Numbered from the stretch's first letter, positions 7,062 to 14,434 are shown. The stretch: DNA of 26,055 bases from a virus (IMGVR_UViG_3300027901_000031:1-26055); one strand, 5' to 3'. Numbers and translations: made by a program. The notes: a model not told the origin generated them from the sequence alone.

Positions 7062-7985
7062 TCACATATCTTCGTCAGCTATCAGTTCATCAGCCAACAA
7101 TTCATATTCATTTTTAGGCTTGGCTTTCGGTCTTGCCGAGGAAGCTCCGGCACCCGGCGCAGCTGGTGTAAACGAATCAGATTTCTCTGCTTCCACCGGC
7201 GTATCCGCCTTGAACGGAATCCTCAGGGCAACCATAGCCATAGCCCCCGATTCTTCGATCGCTTGATCCAGACTCACGTTGGGATTTGCTTGCCGATAGG
7301 CTTGAATAGTCCGCTCTACAACAGCCATTTGATCCGGGGTATCCAACTCCCCCAATTCAGGCCATCTGGCGTAGAAGGCTCTCTCGCTTTGCTCGGCTAC
7401 CTGCTGCTGAGTCATGTACTGTCCGATCTGGTTTGGCATGGTCTGTGTGACCGCCCCCATCATCATGTTGTACATATCCAGCGTTGCACTAGCCAAGATT
7501 CTCGGCAAAATCTTGTCCGGTTCCGTGAGAAGAAGATCACGATCTTCATCTGACAGAGAACTGTCAAAGTGGTCAACAAGTCCCGCTAGGGCATCTTCCC
7601 GCCACTTGGCCTGTTCTTCAGCCAGCTCTTCTTCGCTCTTCCGCTCTTCAGGTTCTACCTCAGCAATAAGGTAGTCATCGGGTTGGAGGTCTTCCTCCTC
7701 ATCCTCACCTTCATCTTCAGCGGGTTCCTGAGAGTCGTCCACCTCTGCGGTAGTTTCGTCAGTTGGAATTTCTTCCTCACTGTCCTCAGGGGAATCAGCC
7801 TTAGCCTCATCCGTGGGGGATTCTTCCAATCCCTCTTCAGCATCCTCAGCAAACAACGCGAGAAACTCGTCTTGCCTCGGATCAGAAACCGGTTCATCTT
7901 GTTCTGCCGTATCCGCATTCTCTGGCTTTTTCAGGGCCTCGTCAACAGTAGAACTGTATTTTGTATCACTCTTCGTTGCTGGCAT
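7062..7985 (-). CDS. Acidic capsid scaffolding protein, 307 aa
   Basis: The protein lies directly upstream of the capsid gene with an 11-nt gap, the usual place of a scaffold. Residues about 40-125 are an extremely acidic low-complexity tract of Glu, Asp, Pro and Ser. Residues about 120-245 are helical (RKSEEELAEEQAKWREDAL..., DMYNMMMGAVTQTMPNQIG...). The end has a Pro/Ala/Gly-rich linker and a short charged helix (NEYELLADELIADEDM) that may contact capsid. There is no protease motif, so any cleavage of scaffold would come from elsewhere. The start at ATG 7985 overlaps the upstream gene by 20 nt. Confidence 0.86.
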   Translation of the reverse strand: MPATKSDTKYSSTVDEALKKPENADTAEQDEPVSDPRQDEFLALFAEDAEEGLEESPTDEAKADSPEDSEEEIPTDETTAEVDDSQEPAEDEGEDEEEDLQPDDYLIAEVEPEERKSEEELAEEQAKWREDALAGLVDHFDSSLSDEDRDLLLTEPDKILPRILASATLDMYNMMMGAVTQTMPNQIGQYMTQQQVAEQSERAFYARWPELGELDTPDQMAVVERTIQAYRQANPNVSLDQAIEESGAMAMVALRIPFKADTPVEAEKSDSFTPAAPGAGASSARPKAKPKNEYELLADELIADEDM

Positions 7986-8274
7986 TTTCAGCCTCCTTGT
8001 ATTCTAAAATAATCTCTTTAGCTGCCGCCAGTGCCCCTAAAGGCAACGCCTTGGCCAGCATTAAACCGTTTATTTCCCCCGATTTAAACTCTTTCGCAAA
8101 GACACCGCCAAAATCTGCGCTGGCTTTTGGGGCTTCGAGTTGTCGAATATTGATTTGTTTTTGAAGCATTTCGAGATAAAACTCCCAGCCTTCCTGCTTC
8201 GTGAGCGGGTCAAGCATCTCAACCAGCTTTTGTGCTTGCCTAAGCTCTTCAAGTTCTTCATCTGATAATGCCAC
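7966..8274 (-). CDS. Small helical head-module protein, 102 aa (GTG start)
   Basis: The start is GTG 8274 within ATGTG, about four bases after AGGAGG. The overlapping ATG at 8276 is in a different frame that lacks a sensible neighbour fit. The protein is helical and charged (MALSDEELEELRQAQKLVEM...) with a central SADFGGVFAKEFKSGEINGL segment and an Ala-rich helix before an acidic tail. It lies between portal and scaffold and overlaps the scaffold start by 20 nt. Many phages keep a small unannotated gene at this place. A portal- or scaffold-associated role is inferred from position only. Confidence 0.72.
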   Translation of the reverse strand: MALSDEELEELRQAQKLVEMLDPLTKQEGWEFYLEMLQKQINIRQLEAPKASADFGGVFAKEFKSGEINGLMLAKALPLGALAAAKEIILEYKEAENASNEE

Positions 8275-8282
8275 ATAACCTC

Positions 8283-10217
8283 CTATCCTAGAGGGCCCAT
8301 GCCCTCAATCTGTTGTCCTGCCAATCCAGCCCGATCGCCCAGAGCTGAATTAAGGCTCACTGAATTGCCATCCTGTACCTGCTGTTGCATTTGCTGATCA
8401 GGTACAACCTGTACGTCAAACTGCTTGATATTCTTCATACCCATCAACTGCATGGCATGAGTTAACAAACCCACTACATCAAATCTCTGAGCCAACTGCG
8501 GAGAACCGCCAATATCACCGATAAACTGGCGGATAAGATTCGCTTGGGCAAACCGGTCAACCGGCAATGTCCCATCCACTGGAACATAGTCAAAGAACCC
8601 CGCAATGTCCTCCGGATTAACCTGCATAAATCTTTGGGCATCACTAACCAGATTTCCCGCAATCTTAAATTGCTGATCTCCATCATATTTTTGCTGGGTT
8701 GTCTGCACCAAGGCAGAAATCAGGGGATGCCACCCCATAGCACTCATATACTCAGCATTCGTCTTCAAACGATTAATACCAAACCCCGAAGAAGTTCTCA
8801 CTTCAGTTGCAGTCTTTCGACCGCCGGGGTCCTGCAATCCCATAATATTATCGGTAACACCTGTCACACGCTGAATCAGGTCCGTAATAATATTCGCATC
8901 CCGCAGGTGGTTCTGGGTAATGTCCACTACCTGCAACTGATGTACTGCATCAGCCGGATTAGTTCCGTAATACTCAGGTTTCAACCGGATCAGCTTACCT
9001 TCCTTCGGATCAGTAATATCCTTCATCATGATCTTGGAAGGATCAACCACAAACATATCGTTAATGGCCTTCCGAACACTCTGAAGGTGGGTATTAATCA
9101 GCCAACTCAGCGTATTCTGAAGTGGGTCCATTACCTCAATCATGGATCGTGAAAACAGTGAGTACCCATCAGGCTCATATTCCTGAATAAAGAACGGGAA
9201 CTTGTTGTGATACAGCCCCAAAGGCTGGGCTCCAATAATCACAGCATCCTCAGCCAGTGTGAACACCCACTTCTCGGGGTAATCACTCGGCCCCAATTGC
9301 CATTCATTTGGAACCAACTCAACATAAATCTCGTGCATCGACACATAAGGCCGATCTTCCTTACTCTTGCCCATTGAAATAGGCGGAGGCCCAATAGCCA
9401 TATCATCCTTGGCATCCGGCAAGGTGATCTGGGAACTACCCTGCTCCCTTTCCGACTGTTGACGACTCTTCAGGTAATTCTTCAACTCAGTAATATTAAA
9501 ATACTGGTTTGCTGCGGCTTTTTTCAGCACTGTGTTCCAAGATACTTCCACATACCGACCAACAAACTCGCCATCCTGAAGCCGGGAAATAGGCACCCGG
9601 GGGTCGGGAAAAAAGTCCTGAGGCCGCACATTGTATAAACGATTGCCCTTATACCCCGGAATACGCTCGGTAACCCGCCTTTTAACCGTCTTACCATCAA
9701 TAGGAATCCCGAGATAAGTAGCCTGTTCTTCCTCAACTCGACTGACTACAACACTCTCCTCATCCCAATACGTTCCAACAACACCAAACCCGTACTTGGC
9801 AGGATCAAGTAACCAGATATAAAGAGGCACCTGCATTCCCCCCACATTCAACTGGTAATCCAGCAAAGCTTCCATTGCCTGAACGGCCATCTGGGGTTCT
9901 CCATGCCGCGCACTCAGCTGGAAGACGGGATTGCGGGATAGAAAAACAGAAGTCCAATAAGTATGAGCAGTAAGAGCAACTGCATAGCTATAAGGAATTT
10001 CCAATCGGGTGAGCTGAGGATATCCAGTATTCCTCTTCCCACGGCGAAGCGCATCAGCATTCGTTTCAGGTAAGTAAGCAAGAAATCTCTCCTCATTCTT
10101 TTCCCAATCAGAATATCGCTGGGACATCTTTTCACGAGATAGTGCAATACGATCTTTCAAAGCATCCTTGATCAGAAGATGCTTCCGGGACTCATAGGGT
10201 ATGTTTACTTGGGCCAT
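8283..10217 (-). CDS. Portal protein, 644 aa
   Basis: The length, the position immediately after the large terminase, and the sequence pattern indicate the portal, the dodecameric ring at the head vertex through which DNA is pumped. The start is ATG 10217 in a TAATG overlap with terminase. Visible features include an N-terminal helical wing (SREKMSQRYSDWEKNEERFL), a long central region with HTYWTSVFLSRNPVF and RSMIEVMDPLQNTLSWLINT, and the clip/stem-like segment VTGVTDNIMGLQDPGGRKTATEV. The GRKTATEV...SGFGINRL block is typical of long portal proteins. The C-terminus is Gln/Met-rich (QMQQQVQDG). Its size suits the long portal class rather than the short HK97-type. Confidence 0.92.
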   Translation of the reverse strand: MAQVNIPYESRKHLLIKDALKDRIALSREKMSQRYSDWEKNEERFLAYLPETNADALRRGKRNTGYPQLTRLEIPYSYAVALTAHTYWTSVFLSRNPVFQLSARHGEPQMAVQAMEALLDYQLNVGGMQVPLYIWLLDPAKYGFGVVGTYWDEESVVVSRVEEEQATYLGIPIDGKTVKRRVTERIPGYKGNRLYNVRPQDFFPDPRVPISRLQDGEFVGRYVEVSWNTVLKKAAANQYFNITELKNYLKSRQQSEREQGSSQITLPDAKDDMAIGPPPISMGKSKEDRPYVSMHEIYVELVPNEWQLGPSDYPEKWVFTLAEDAVIIGAQPLGLYHNKFPFFIQEYEPDGYSLFSRSMIEVMDPLQNTLSWLINTHLQSVRKAINDMFVVDPSKIMMKDITDPKEGKLIRLKPEYYGTNPADAVHQLQVVDITQNHLRDANIITDLIQRVTGVTDNIMGLQDPGGRKTATEVRTSSGFGINRLKTNAEYMSAMGWHPLISALVQTTQQKYDGDQQFKIAGNLVSDAQRFMQVNPEDIAGFFDYVPVDGTLPVDRFAQANLIRQFIGDIGGSPQLAQRFDVVGLLTHAMQLMGMKNIKQFDVQVVPDQQMQQQVQDGNSVSLNSALGDRAGLAGQQIEGMGPLG

Positions 10218-11704
10218 TATTCACAAATTCTCCAGTCAGGCAGATCGGGAAACAACTTCTCCTCATCCTCGATCCTGTGATAATCCTCTACATCAATAAT
10301 GCCAGCACCCGGACCTGCAAGGTCCAACGCCATACTTACAGCATCTAGTAGATCGTCATGAGAAACATCAGGATAATCAGAAAACTCCTGAATGAATTCA
10401 ATGTGGGACTTATTGACATGAAGTGCCCCGTTTGAAGCCCGCCCAGTAAGAGCTTGTCGAATTCTATCATTCTTCTTCCTGCGGTCCACTATCTCATGAA
10501 TATAAAAGTGATGGCCAGTTGCAATCATCTTCTGACGCAGAAACCACGCCAGAGTTCGTTGGTAGGCCACACTCTCAACTCCAACCATCCGGGGCCGATA
10601 TTTCAAAGCCATCCTGAAAAACTCAGTACTCAACTGTTCAGGATTCTGATCCTTGGCCAGCGCATAATCCACCAGATAAGCATTACCCTTATGCAATCCA
10701 ATAACTACGATCGCCTGCCAGTCCGTATCGCGTCCCTTTCTTTTCGCTTCTTCCGACATTGGTGGGGCAGGGTCAATTGCCATGTAGGTAGCCATTCCAT
10801 CGGGCAGTATATCCCAGAACTGTAACCACTCGGGGTGGAACGCACTAAGCTCAGGTGCGGTGATCTTACATTCCAACTCTCGATACCAGAGAGATAATTG
10901 ATTACGCGCAATGTGGGCCTCCTTCTGCTTTCGCAGTTCTTCAGTTGTAAATCGTTCTTCCCAACGAGACCTTTGGTCCCTATCAAAACAGCCAAACCTG
11001 TGAGAAACCCAAGTCGGGTCCCTCAAGCAACTTTCAACAAGGTCTTCCTTATGCAGAGGAGTCTGCAAAAGAACCATTTTAGCGTGGGGATTTTCAGTAG
11101 CGGGCACCAAGGATTTATCCAGTGCTCCGAAAAAAAGATTCGAGGTTTTCAACCTCTGCTCAGGGGTAGCCGTATTTTCCTCGTCACAAGGGTCATCTAC
11201 GACAATGAGATCAGGACGATGATCGTCAATGTTAATTCCACGGGTTTGTCCAGTAATACCGAGAGCAAGCACTCTAACCGTATGACCAGCGGTTCCATGT
11301 ATGATCTCAATGTCTTCCCCAGTCCATTTATTTCCCGGCCTAAGCCCAAACGTTTTGGCAAACCCATGATTGTACTCCACAGCTTTTTTCAACCAGTCAA
11401 CGCTTTGAGCAGAATGTTTCTGGGAAGCGCTGACAAACAGTATGGTACGGCTCAATCCATACGCAATCCGCATAGCGGTAAACATTCTTAAAATCGTAGT
11501 TTTAGCACCGCCCCGAAAAACTTCAATAGCCACATGGCGGTTCATAGGATCAACAAGGGTTTCCCAAATCTCCCGGTGGAAAACCGGAGCCCGCATCTTG
11601 GCAGCCTTGGGAAAGAAATACGAAGCGAAAAAAAGAGGGTCAGTAGCGCCTAAAGTAACAGCTTCAGCCGAACTTATTTCATGGTCGGTATATGTGGACA
11701 CCAT
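10217..11704 (-). CDS. terL: Terminase large subunit, 495 aa
   Basis: This is the ATP-driven DNA packaging motor with nuclease activity. The chosen start is ATG 11704 (MVSTYTDHEISS), three bases after GGGAGA. A longer frame to 11794 would run far into the upstream gene. The ATPase domain shows a terminase-style Walker A, FRGGAKTT (63-70), and Walker B with catalytic acidic residue, LIVVDD (166-171). A coupling-motif-like segment (MVLLQTP, 210-216) follows. The RNase H-like nuclease domain shows the acidic residues D311 (MAIDPAP), E377 (VGVESVAYQ) and D451/D454 (HDDLLDAVSMAL). It overlaps the PD-(D/E)XK-like gene by 26 nt and is coupled to the portal gene. Confidence 0.96.
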   Translation of the reverse strand: MVSTYTDHEISSAEAVTLGATDPLFFASYFFPKAAKMRAPVFHREIWETLVDPMNRHVAIEVFRGGAKTTILRMFTAMRIAYGLSRTILFVSASQKHSAQSVDWLKKAVEYNHGFAKTFGLRPGNKWTGEDIEIIHGTAGHTVRVLALGITGQTRGINIDDHRPDLIVVDDPCDEENTATPEQRLKTSNLFFGALDKSLVPATENPHAKMVLLQTPLHKEDLVESCLRDPTWVSHRFGCFDRDQRSRWEERFTTEELRKQKEAHIARNQLSLWYRELECKITAPELSAFHPEWLQFWDILPDGMATYMAIDPAPPMSEEAKRKGRDTDWQAIVVIGLHKGNAYLVDYALAKDQNPEQLSTEFFRMALKYRPRMVGVESVAYQRTLAWFLRQKMIATGHHFYIHEIVDRRKKNDRIRQALTGRASNGALHVNKSHIEFIQEFSDYPDVSHDDLLDAVSMALDLAGPGAGIIDVEDYHRIEDEEKLFPDLPDWRICE

Positions 11705-12212
11705 ACTCTCCCGGAGTAGCCAGATGAATCTCACGGTACAACCGTGGTTGCTGGGGGCATCTAACAGCCGGGTCATACCACTTGGTAACCTCAACCGTAG
11801 CTATCTGCCATAAATCATCAGGCTCACACAAGGCCATCCTGACAACAGGAATATACTTCCAGAACAACTGCCACCAACTATCCGCAGTATGGGCCAGCTT
11901 GGCCTCTATCACATAAAGAATGCCCAGCTCGAAATCAAACAACAATCCGTCAGGCTGGCAAAACCGGGTCTGCCCACCCTTCACCTCCTTGTACACAAAC
12001 CACGGACTCTCCAGATAAAACGGCCCATACTTGGTCTGCAAATAAGAATGGACCCTCCTCTCATACCGTACCCCGGCAGCCTGCGATCCAGTCCTGTACT
12101 CCTTCACCGGTAACCAATCCGGCCTCCTACACAGCCGGGCCCACTCCAGATCACCCACAGGGTGAAATCTAGTCGGGGCTCTCTTCTGGGGACTCTGGCG
12201 ACTCGCCTGCAT
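11679..12212 (-). CDS. PD-(D/E)XK nuclease-like protein between terminase genes, 177 aa
   Basis: The start is ATG 12212, six bases after GGAGG. The gene overlaps terS by 44 nt and terL by 26 nt, so it is built into the packaging operon. Residues consistent with the PD-(D/E)XK core are E51 (VRYERRVHSYL), P87-D88 (CQPDGLLFDF), E103-x-K105 (YVIEAKL) and a following helix with Q115 and Y120 (WWQLFWKY). That spacing matches RecB/VRR-type endonuclease folds. Such an enzyme might act on DNA ends or structures during packaging. It could also be an inactive structural relative. The catalytic set is complete by eye, but the family has not been tested by profile search. Confidence 0.7.
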   Translation of the reverse strand: MQASRQSPQKRAPTRFHPVGDLEWARLCRRPDWLPVKEYRTGSQAAGVRYERRVHSYLQTKYGPFYLESPWFVYKEVKGGQTRFCQPDGLLFDFELGILYVIEAKLAHTADSWWQLFWKYIPVVRMALCEPDDLWQIATVEVTKWYDPAVRCPQQPRLYREIHLATPGEYGVHIYRP

Positions 12213-12675
12213 CCAAGACCTCCATAGGCTTCCTCAGCAGCCGGGCTCGATCCATCAACTCCCGGGCAGCAACCAAGGTATCACTATCTACCTGATTAAT
12301 ATTAATCTGCTGATTAGTCACATGGGTAGCTTCCCCACCCTTCTTCCCGTAAACCCGATCCAGCACCTTATCCACAGCATCCAGAATAAACTTCGGGTCT
12401 TCAGAACTCTCTATCTTCTCAGCCAGCCTCTCAACTCCCACATGAGCCAGCCCATGCAGCTTATCATTCAGCTCCAGCATAGTAGCCGAGAAGACCTTAT
12501 CCTGCCTCTCAGCCAGCCGGGTCTTAAACGCATCTGAATTAACAATAACCCCCAGCCACGTGGAGGAGAGATCAAAAGCAGCGGCACACTCTTTCAGCGT
12601 AGCCGTAGGATGAAGCAACAGCCAGTTCATAATGGCTTCATGCTTAATGTTCCAACTCTTCAGTTCTTGCCCCAT
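12169..12675 (-). CDS. terS: Terminase small subunit, 168 aa
   Basis: The protein is first in the operon, with RBS AAGGA five to six bases before ATG 12675 and promoter-like boxes further upstream. Residues about 10-50 form a helix-turn-helix (HEAIMNWLLLHPTATLKECAAAFDLS, in outline), the DNA-recognition domain usual for TerS. Residues 60-110 are helical and would form the oligomer ring core (ATMLELNDKLHGLAHVGVE...). The tail is Pro/Glu-rich (ESPESPEESPD) and could contact TerL. Position next to terL and this architecture support the call. It would bind the packaging-start site, perhaps in the non-coding DNA just upstream. Confidence 0.87.
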   Translation of the reverse strand: MGQELKSWNIKHEAIMNWLLLHPTATLKECAAAFDLSSTWLGVIVNSDAFKTRLAERQDKVFSATMLELNDKLHGLAHVGVERLAEKIESSEDPKFILDAVDKVLDRVYGKKGGEATHVTNQQININQVDSDTLVAARELMDRARLLRKPMEVLDAGESPESPEESPD

Positions 12676-12708
12676 TAAATTTCCTTATGCGGGTATAGAT
12701 TATCCCGC

Positions 12709-12736
12709 AGTCTAACACCACTTTTTTCACTGTCAA
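12709..12736 (-). promoter_or_regulatory. Sigma70-like promoter before terS
   Basis: On the minus strand TTGACA (12736-12731) is followed after 16 bases by TAGACT (12714-12709), a perfect -35 box and a fair -10 box, about 34 nt before the terS ATG. Immediately downstream (12707-12698) is CGGGATAATC within a GCGGG...CCCGC inverted repeat, where a regulator could bind near the start point. Confidence 0.62.
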
Positions 12737-12752
12737 ACGGGTAAGCAGTATC

Positions 12753-12769
12753 GGGGCGCTTCGCGCCCC
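12753..12769. other. Perfect 7-bp GC stem-loop
   Basis: GGGGCGC-TTC-GCGCCCC forms a seven-pair stem with a three-base loop, upstream of the terS promoter. No T run follows on either strand, so it is not a simple terminator. It may be an RNA structure of transcripts reading through from the right, or a DNA site near the packaging genes. Confidence 0.6.
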
Positions 12770-12805
12770 TCAGAGGGCAAGGCAAAAACACCCATCGCAC
12801 AATTC

Positions 12806-12922
12806 TCACAATGTGACTATATATAGAATGAACCCCGCGAGAACCAGCCAGCAAAAATAATCCAGCCGATCAGGCTTACCCCGATGGTCTATGTAGGCTT
12901 GGATAAGGGCCTTCAGGTTCAT
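12806..12922 (-). CDS. Small single-pass membrane ORF, 38 aa
   Basis: The frame runs from ATG 12922 to TGA 12806. The peptide starts MNLKALIQAYIDHRGKPDRL and ends in one hydrophobic helix, about residues 22-38 (DYFCWLVLAGFILYIVTL). A charged N-terminal half followed by a TM helix at the extreme C-terminus looks like a tail-anchored membrane peptide. The RBS is weak (GGGG close to ATG), which lowers confidence. It sits among stem-loops between the 75-aa gene and terS. A lysis or membrane-modifying role is possible but unsupported. Confidence 0.5.
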   Translation of the reverse strand: MNLKALIQAYIDHRGKPDRLDYFCWLVLAGFILYIVTL

Positions 12923-12946
12923 AACCCCAGTGTGCCATAGGAGAAG

Positions 12947-13003
12947 CCCCGGCCCTAGCCGGGCCCCGCGCAGCGGGGAGTAGCCTTACTTTTTGTAGGG
13001 GCT
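12947..13003 (-). other. Cluster of three consecutive stem-loops (possible structured RNA)
   Basis: Three hairpins follow each other: CCCGGC-CCTA-GCCGGG (12948-12963), CCCCGC-GCA-GCGGGG (12964-12978), and a weaker one with AGCC/GGCT and TAC/GTA pairs around an A/T5 loop (12982-13003). They lie between the hairpin terminator at 13062-13100 and the 38-aa ORF. The whole stretch 12676-13110 holds no larger gene. It may be an untranslated RNA, a leader structure, or part of a packaging (cos/pac) site next to terS. Confidence 0.5.
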
Positions 13004-13061
13004 TTCAAAAATTGGGCTAGCGCCGTGTGTGGTCTTTCATGTCGGATCAGGCACATAAGAA

Positions 13062-13100
13062 GGGGGATGACCGACCGGACGTATCCGATCAGCCACCCCC
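13062..13100 (-). terminator. Long hairpin terminator with UACG loop behind the 75-aa gene
   Basis: On the minus strand GGGGG, a U-A pair with one bulged U, and an 11-pair stem (GGCTGATCGGA against TCCGGTCGGTC) enclose the loop UACG, a UNCG-type tetraloop. Three of the 11 inner pairs are G-U, which pair only in the minus-strand RNA. The 3' flank is CTTCTTATG, a weak U tract. It starts 11 nt after the stop at 13111. A terminator or RNA-stabilising end is likely. Confidence 0.72.
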
Positions 13101-13110
13101 GGGTTGCTAC

Positions 13111-13338
13111 CTAGCTCTTGGGCTTGTAGGCCGTCACTGAAATTACCAGATTCTCGCCTGAACCCAGTACCGCGAAGGTCTTGCCAGCCATGGCACCCTT
13201 GGCCACCGACACGTTCTTACCGCTGCCGGTGTCGCCCAGATTGCCCTTGCCGTCAATCTTCAGGTAAACGTCGCTCCCATCGGTAGCGATTTCCAGATTT
13301 TGACCGGCCGGAGCCCATTTCAGATTTTGCGTTGCCAT
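13111..13338 (-). CDS. Small beta-rich protein, 75 aa
   Basis: The start is ATG 13338 (MATQNLKWAPAGQNLEIATD) behind GAGAGG; a longer open frame to 13401 has no RBS and overlaps the previous gene. The sequence is a string of short strands and Gly/Asp turns, with a middle GSGKNVSVAKGAMAGKTFAVL and an end GENLVISVTAYKPKS. The general layout, with strand, acidic turn, GxSGKN-like loop and closing strand, is seen in many short proteins of phages and bacteria of unknown function. It is second in a two-gene unit with its own promoter and terminator, apart from the head operon. Confidence 0.7.
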   Translation of the reverse strand: MATQNLKWAPAGQNLEIATDGSDVYLKIDGKGNLGDTGSGKNVSVAKGAMAGKTFAVLGSGENLVISVTAYKPKS

Positions 13339-13360
13339 AATTTCCTCTCTTTTCAAGTGT

Positions 13361-13618
13361 TTAAAGGCCAACCGGAAGGTAGATTGCCTTGGCAACCTCA
13401 CGTTCCTGCTGGTATTGCAATACAGCTTGCTCCCGACTGGTAAAACCCGTCAGTAACTCGCCGTAATCCTGCTCCCCAAAGGTCTGCCAGAAAACGCAGC
13501 AGTATTTTCCCCCGGGGAAAACCATCACTTCCAACACACCCGGCACACCATCCCGCTGAATCTCTTCGGAATAGACCGTCCGGGCTCCCATCTCTGCTAA
13601 TACCGTGATCTCTGCCAT
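13361..13618 (-). CDS. Hypothetical protein, 85 aa, first gene of the leftward block
   Basis: The start is ATG 13618 (MAEITVLAEMGARTVYSEEI) five bases after GGGGAGCAG. A longer frame to 13771 would cross the promoter and is rejected. The protein alternates strands (LEVMVFPGGKYCCVFWQTFG) with a C-terminal helix (SREQAVLQYQQEREVAKAIY). There is a Cys pair at CCV. No family is recognised. It lies directly behind the best promoter of the window and is separated from the next gene by only 22 nt, so the two are likely co-transcribed. Confidence 0.68.
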   Translation of the reverse strand: MAEITVLAEMGARTVYSEEIQRDGVPGVLEVMVFPGGKYCCVFWQTFGEQDYGELLTGFTSREQAVLQYQQEREVAKAIYLPVGL

Positions 13619-13648
13619 AACTGCTCCCCTTTGCGATTTGGTGAGCCC

Positions 13649-13677
13649 ATTATGCCCGATTATCCCGAACAAGTCAA
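13649..13677 (-). promoter_or_regulatory. Sigma70-like promoter for the 85-aa/75-aa unit
   Basis: On the minus strand TTGACT (13677-13672), exactly 17 bases, then CATAAT (13654-13649): five of six matches in each box. The -10 lies 30 bases upstream of the ATG at 13618. The spacer contains CGGGATAATC (13667-13658), also found at the terS promoter. Confidence 0.8.
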
Positions 13678-13792
13678 ATTTTTTCGCCCTATATATAGAA
13701 TCGCGCAGGCGTGGCTGCCACCGGACGACTTGACAAACTCCCATCAATACAATTCCCCTCATTTCCCTCACTTCCCCATGTTAACCAATGAA

Positions 13793-13963
13793 AACCCTGA
13801 ACCGAATGGTTCCAAATTCCCAGCCCCATCTTGCTATCTCCCAGCTCTCATATGTACGAAAAAAAATAACCTTACTTTTTATATATATATTCCCATGTAT
13901 TGACACTCACACCAAAATATCAAAAAATACCCCCGGACTTTTAGAACCATTCAATTCAGGGTT
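13793..13963. promoter_or_regulatory. Divergent control region with long inverted repeat
   Basis: Arm 13793-13812 (AACCCTGAACCGAATGGTTC) and arm 13944-13963 (GAACCATTCAATTCAGGGTT) are inverted copies matching at 18 of 20 bases, about 130 bp apart. The left arm also holds its own short palindrome GAACC-GAAT-GGTTC. Between them is AT-rich DNA including an alternating TATATATATA run (13880-13890) and a TTGACA box. The stretch from 13619 to 14008 contains no gene. The layout fits a pair of operators, possibly looped, between the two transcription blocks. Confidence 0.6.
13900..13929 (+). promoter_or_regulatory. Candidate rightward promoter
   Basis: TTGACA at 13900-13905 is a perfect -35 box. At 17-18 bases there is only an A-rich AAAAAT/AAAATA, a poor -10 box, so an activator or a phage-specific factor may be needed. 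It faces the first plus-strand gene and lies between the arms of the inverted repeat. Confidence 0.45.
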
Positions 13964-14008
13964 CTTATGGGTTCACCATTATCAAATCGAAGAGCACAGG
14001 AGCACACC

Positions 14009-14434
14009 ATGTCACAAGCACGAGAAATATCCTCATACCCTCCCCTCTGGTACGAAGTCATAGACCGACTCAAGAGTAGCAACGAACCCTTCATAGTCGG
14101 CCCTCTCTCAATAAGAGAAGCACTGAAACTCCGTCAGAGATGGTACGGATTTCTAAAAGCCCTTGACCGAGCCGGAGACACAGAGGCTGCCCACATGGGT
14201 CGCCAGTCCATCTGTTCAATCCGCAACGAAGAGTGGATAGTAGAACGAAAGACCTACACTTCAACCGCCCTGAAGGTCATGGCGCAAGAAGCCGCCAAGT
14301 CCAGTGAGAAGAAATGGTTAGTCTTTGAGCCCTACCGTACCAGCAGGGAAGCCCAGCTACTCATGGCCGCTCTGAAATATGACACCGCTGCGATTGACGA
14401 ATACATGAGGCCCGTTGACGACCCGGAAGTCTAA
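14009..14434 (+). CDS. Hypothetical early protein, 141 aa
   Basis: The start is ATG 14009 (MSQAREISSYPPLWYEVIDR), seven bases after AGGAG; the longer frame from 13967 would run into the inverted repeat. It looks like a compact alpha/beta protein: a helix with SIREALKLRQRWYGFLKALDRAG, then two strands (SICSIRNEEWIVERKTY), and a C-terminal helical stretch. No catalytic motif is evident. It is the first gene of the rightward block and is followed by a strong terminator, so it may be expressed alone at first. A regulatory or host-takeover role would fit the position, as speculation. Confidence 0.74.
   Translation: MSQAREISSYPPLWYEVIDRLKSSNEPFIVGPLSIREALKLRQRWYGFLKALDRAGDTEAAHMGRQSICSIRNEEWIVERKTYTSTALKVMAQEAAKSSEKKWLVFEPYRTSREAQLLMAALKYDTAAIDEYMRPVDDPEV

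Noticed and set aside
13104-13286. Plus-strand open frame of 60 codons opposite the 75-aa gene
   Set aside because: Pro/Arg/Ser-rich shadow frame without RBS, antisense to a gene with good RBS and terminator.
12817-13701. CTATATATAGAAT occurring at 12817-12829 and 13689-13701
   Set aside because: A 13-base repeat is expected several times by chance in a window of this size, and the first copy is explained by codons of the 38-aa ORF.
13729-13756. TTGACA ... TACAAT as a plus-strand promoter near 13729
   Set aside because: The spacing between the two boxes is only 12 bases, too short for a sigma70 promoter.
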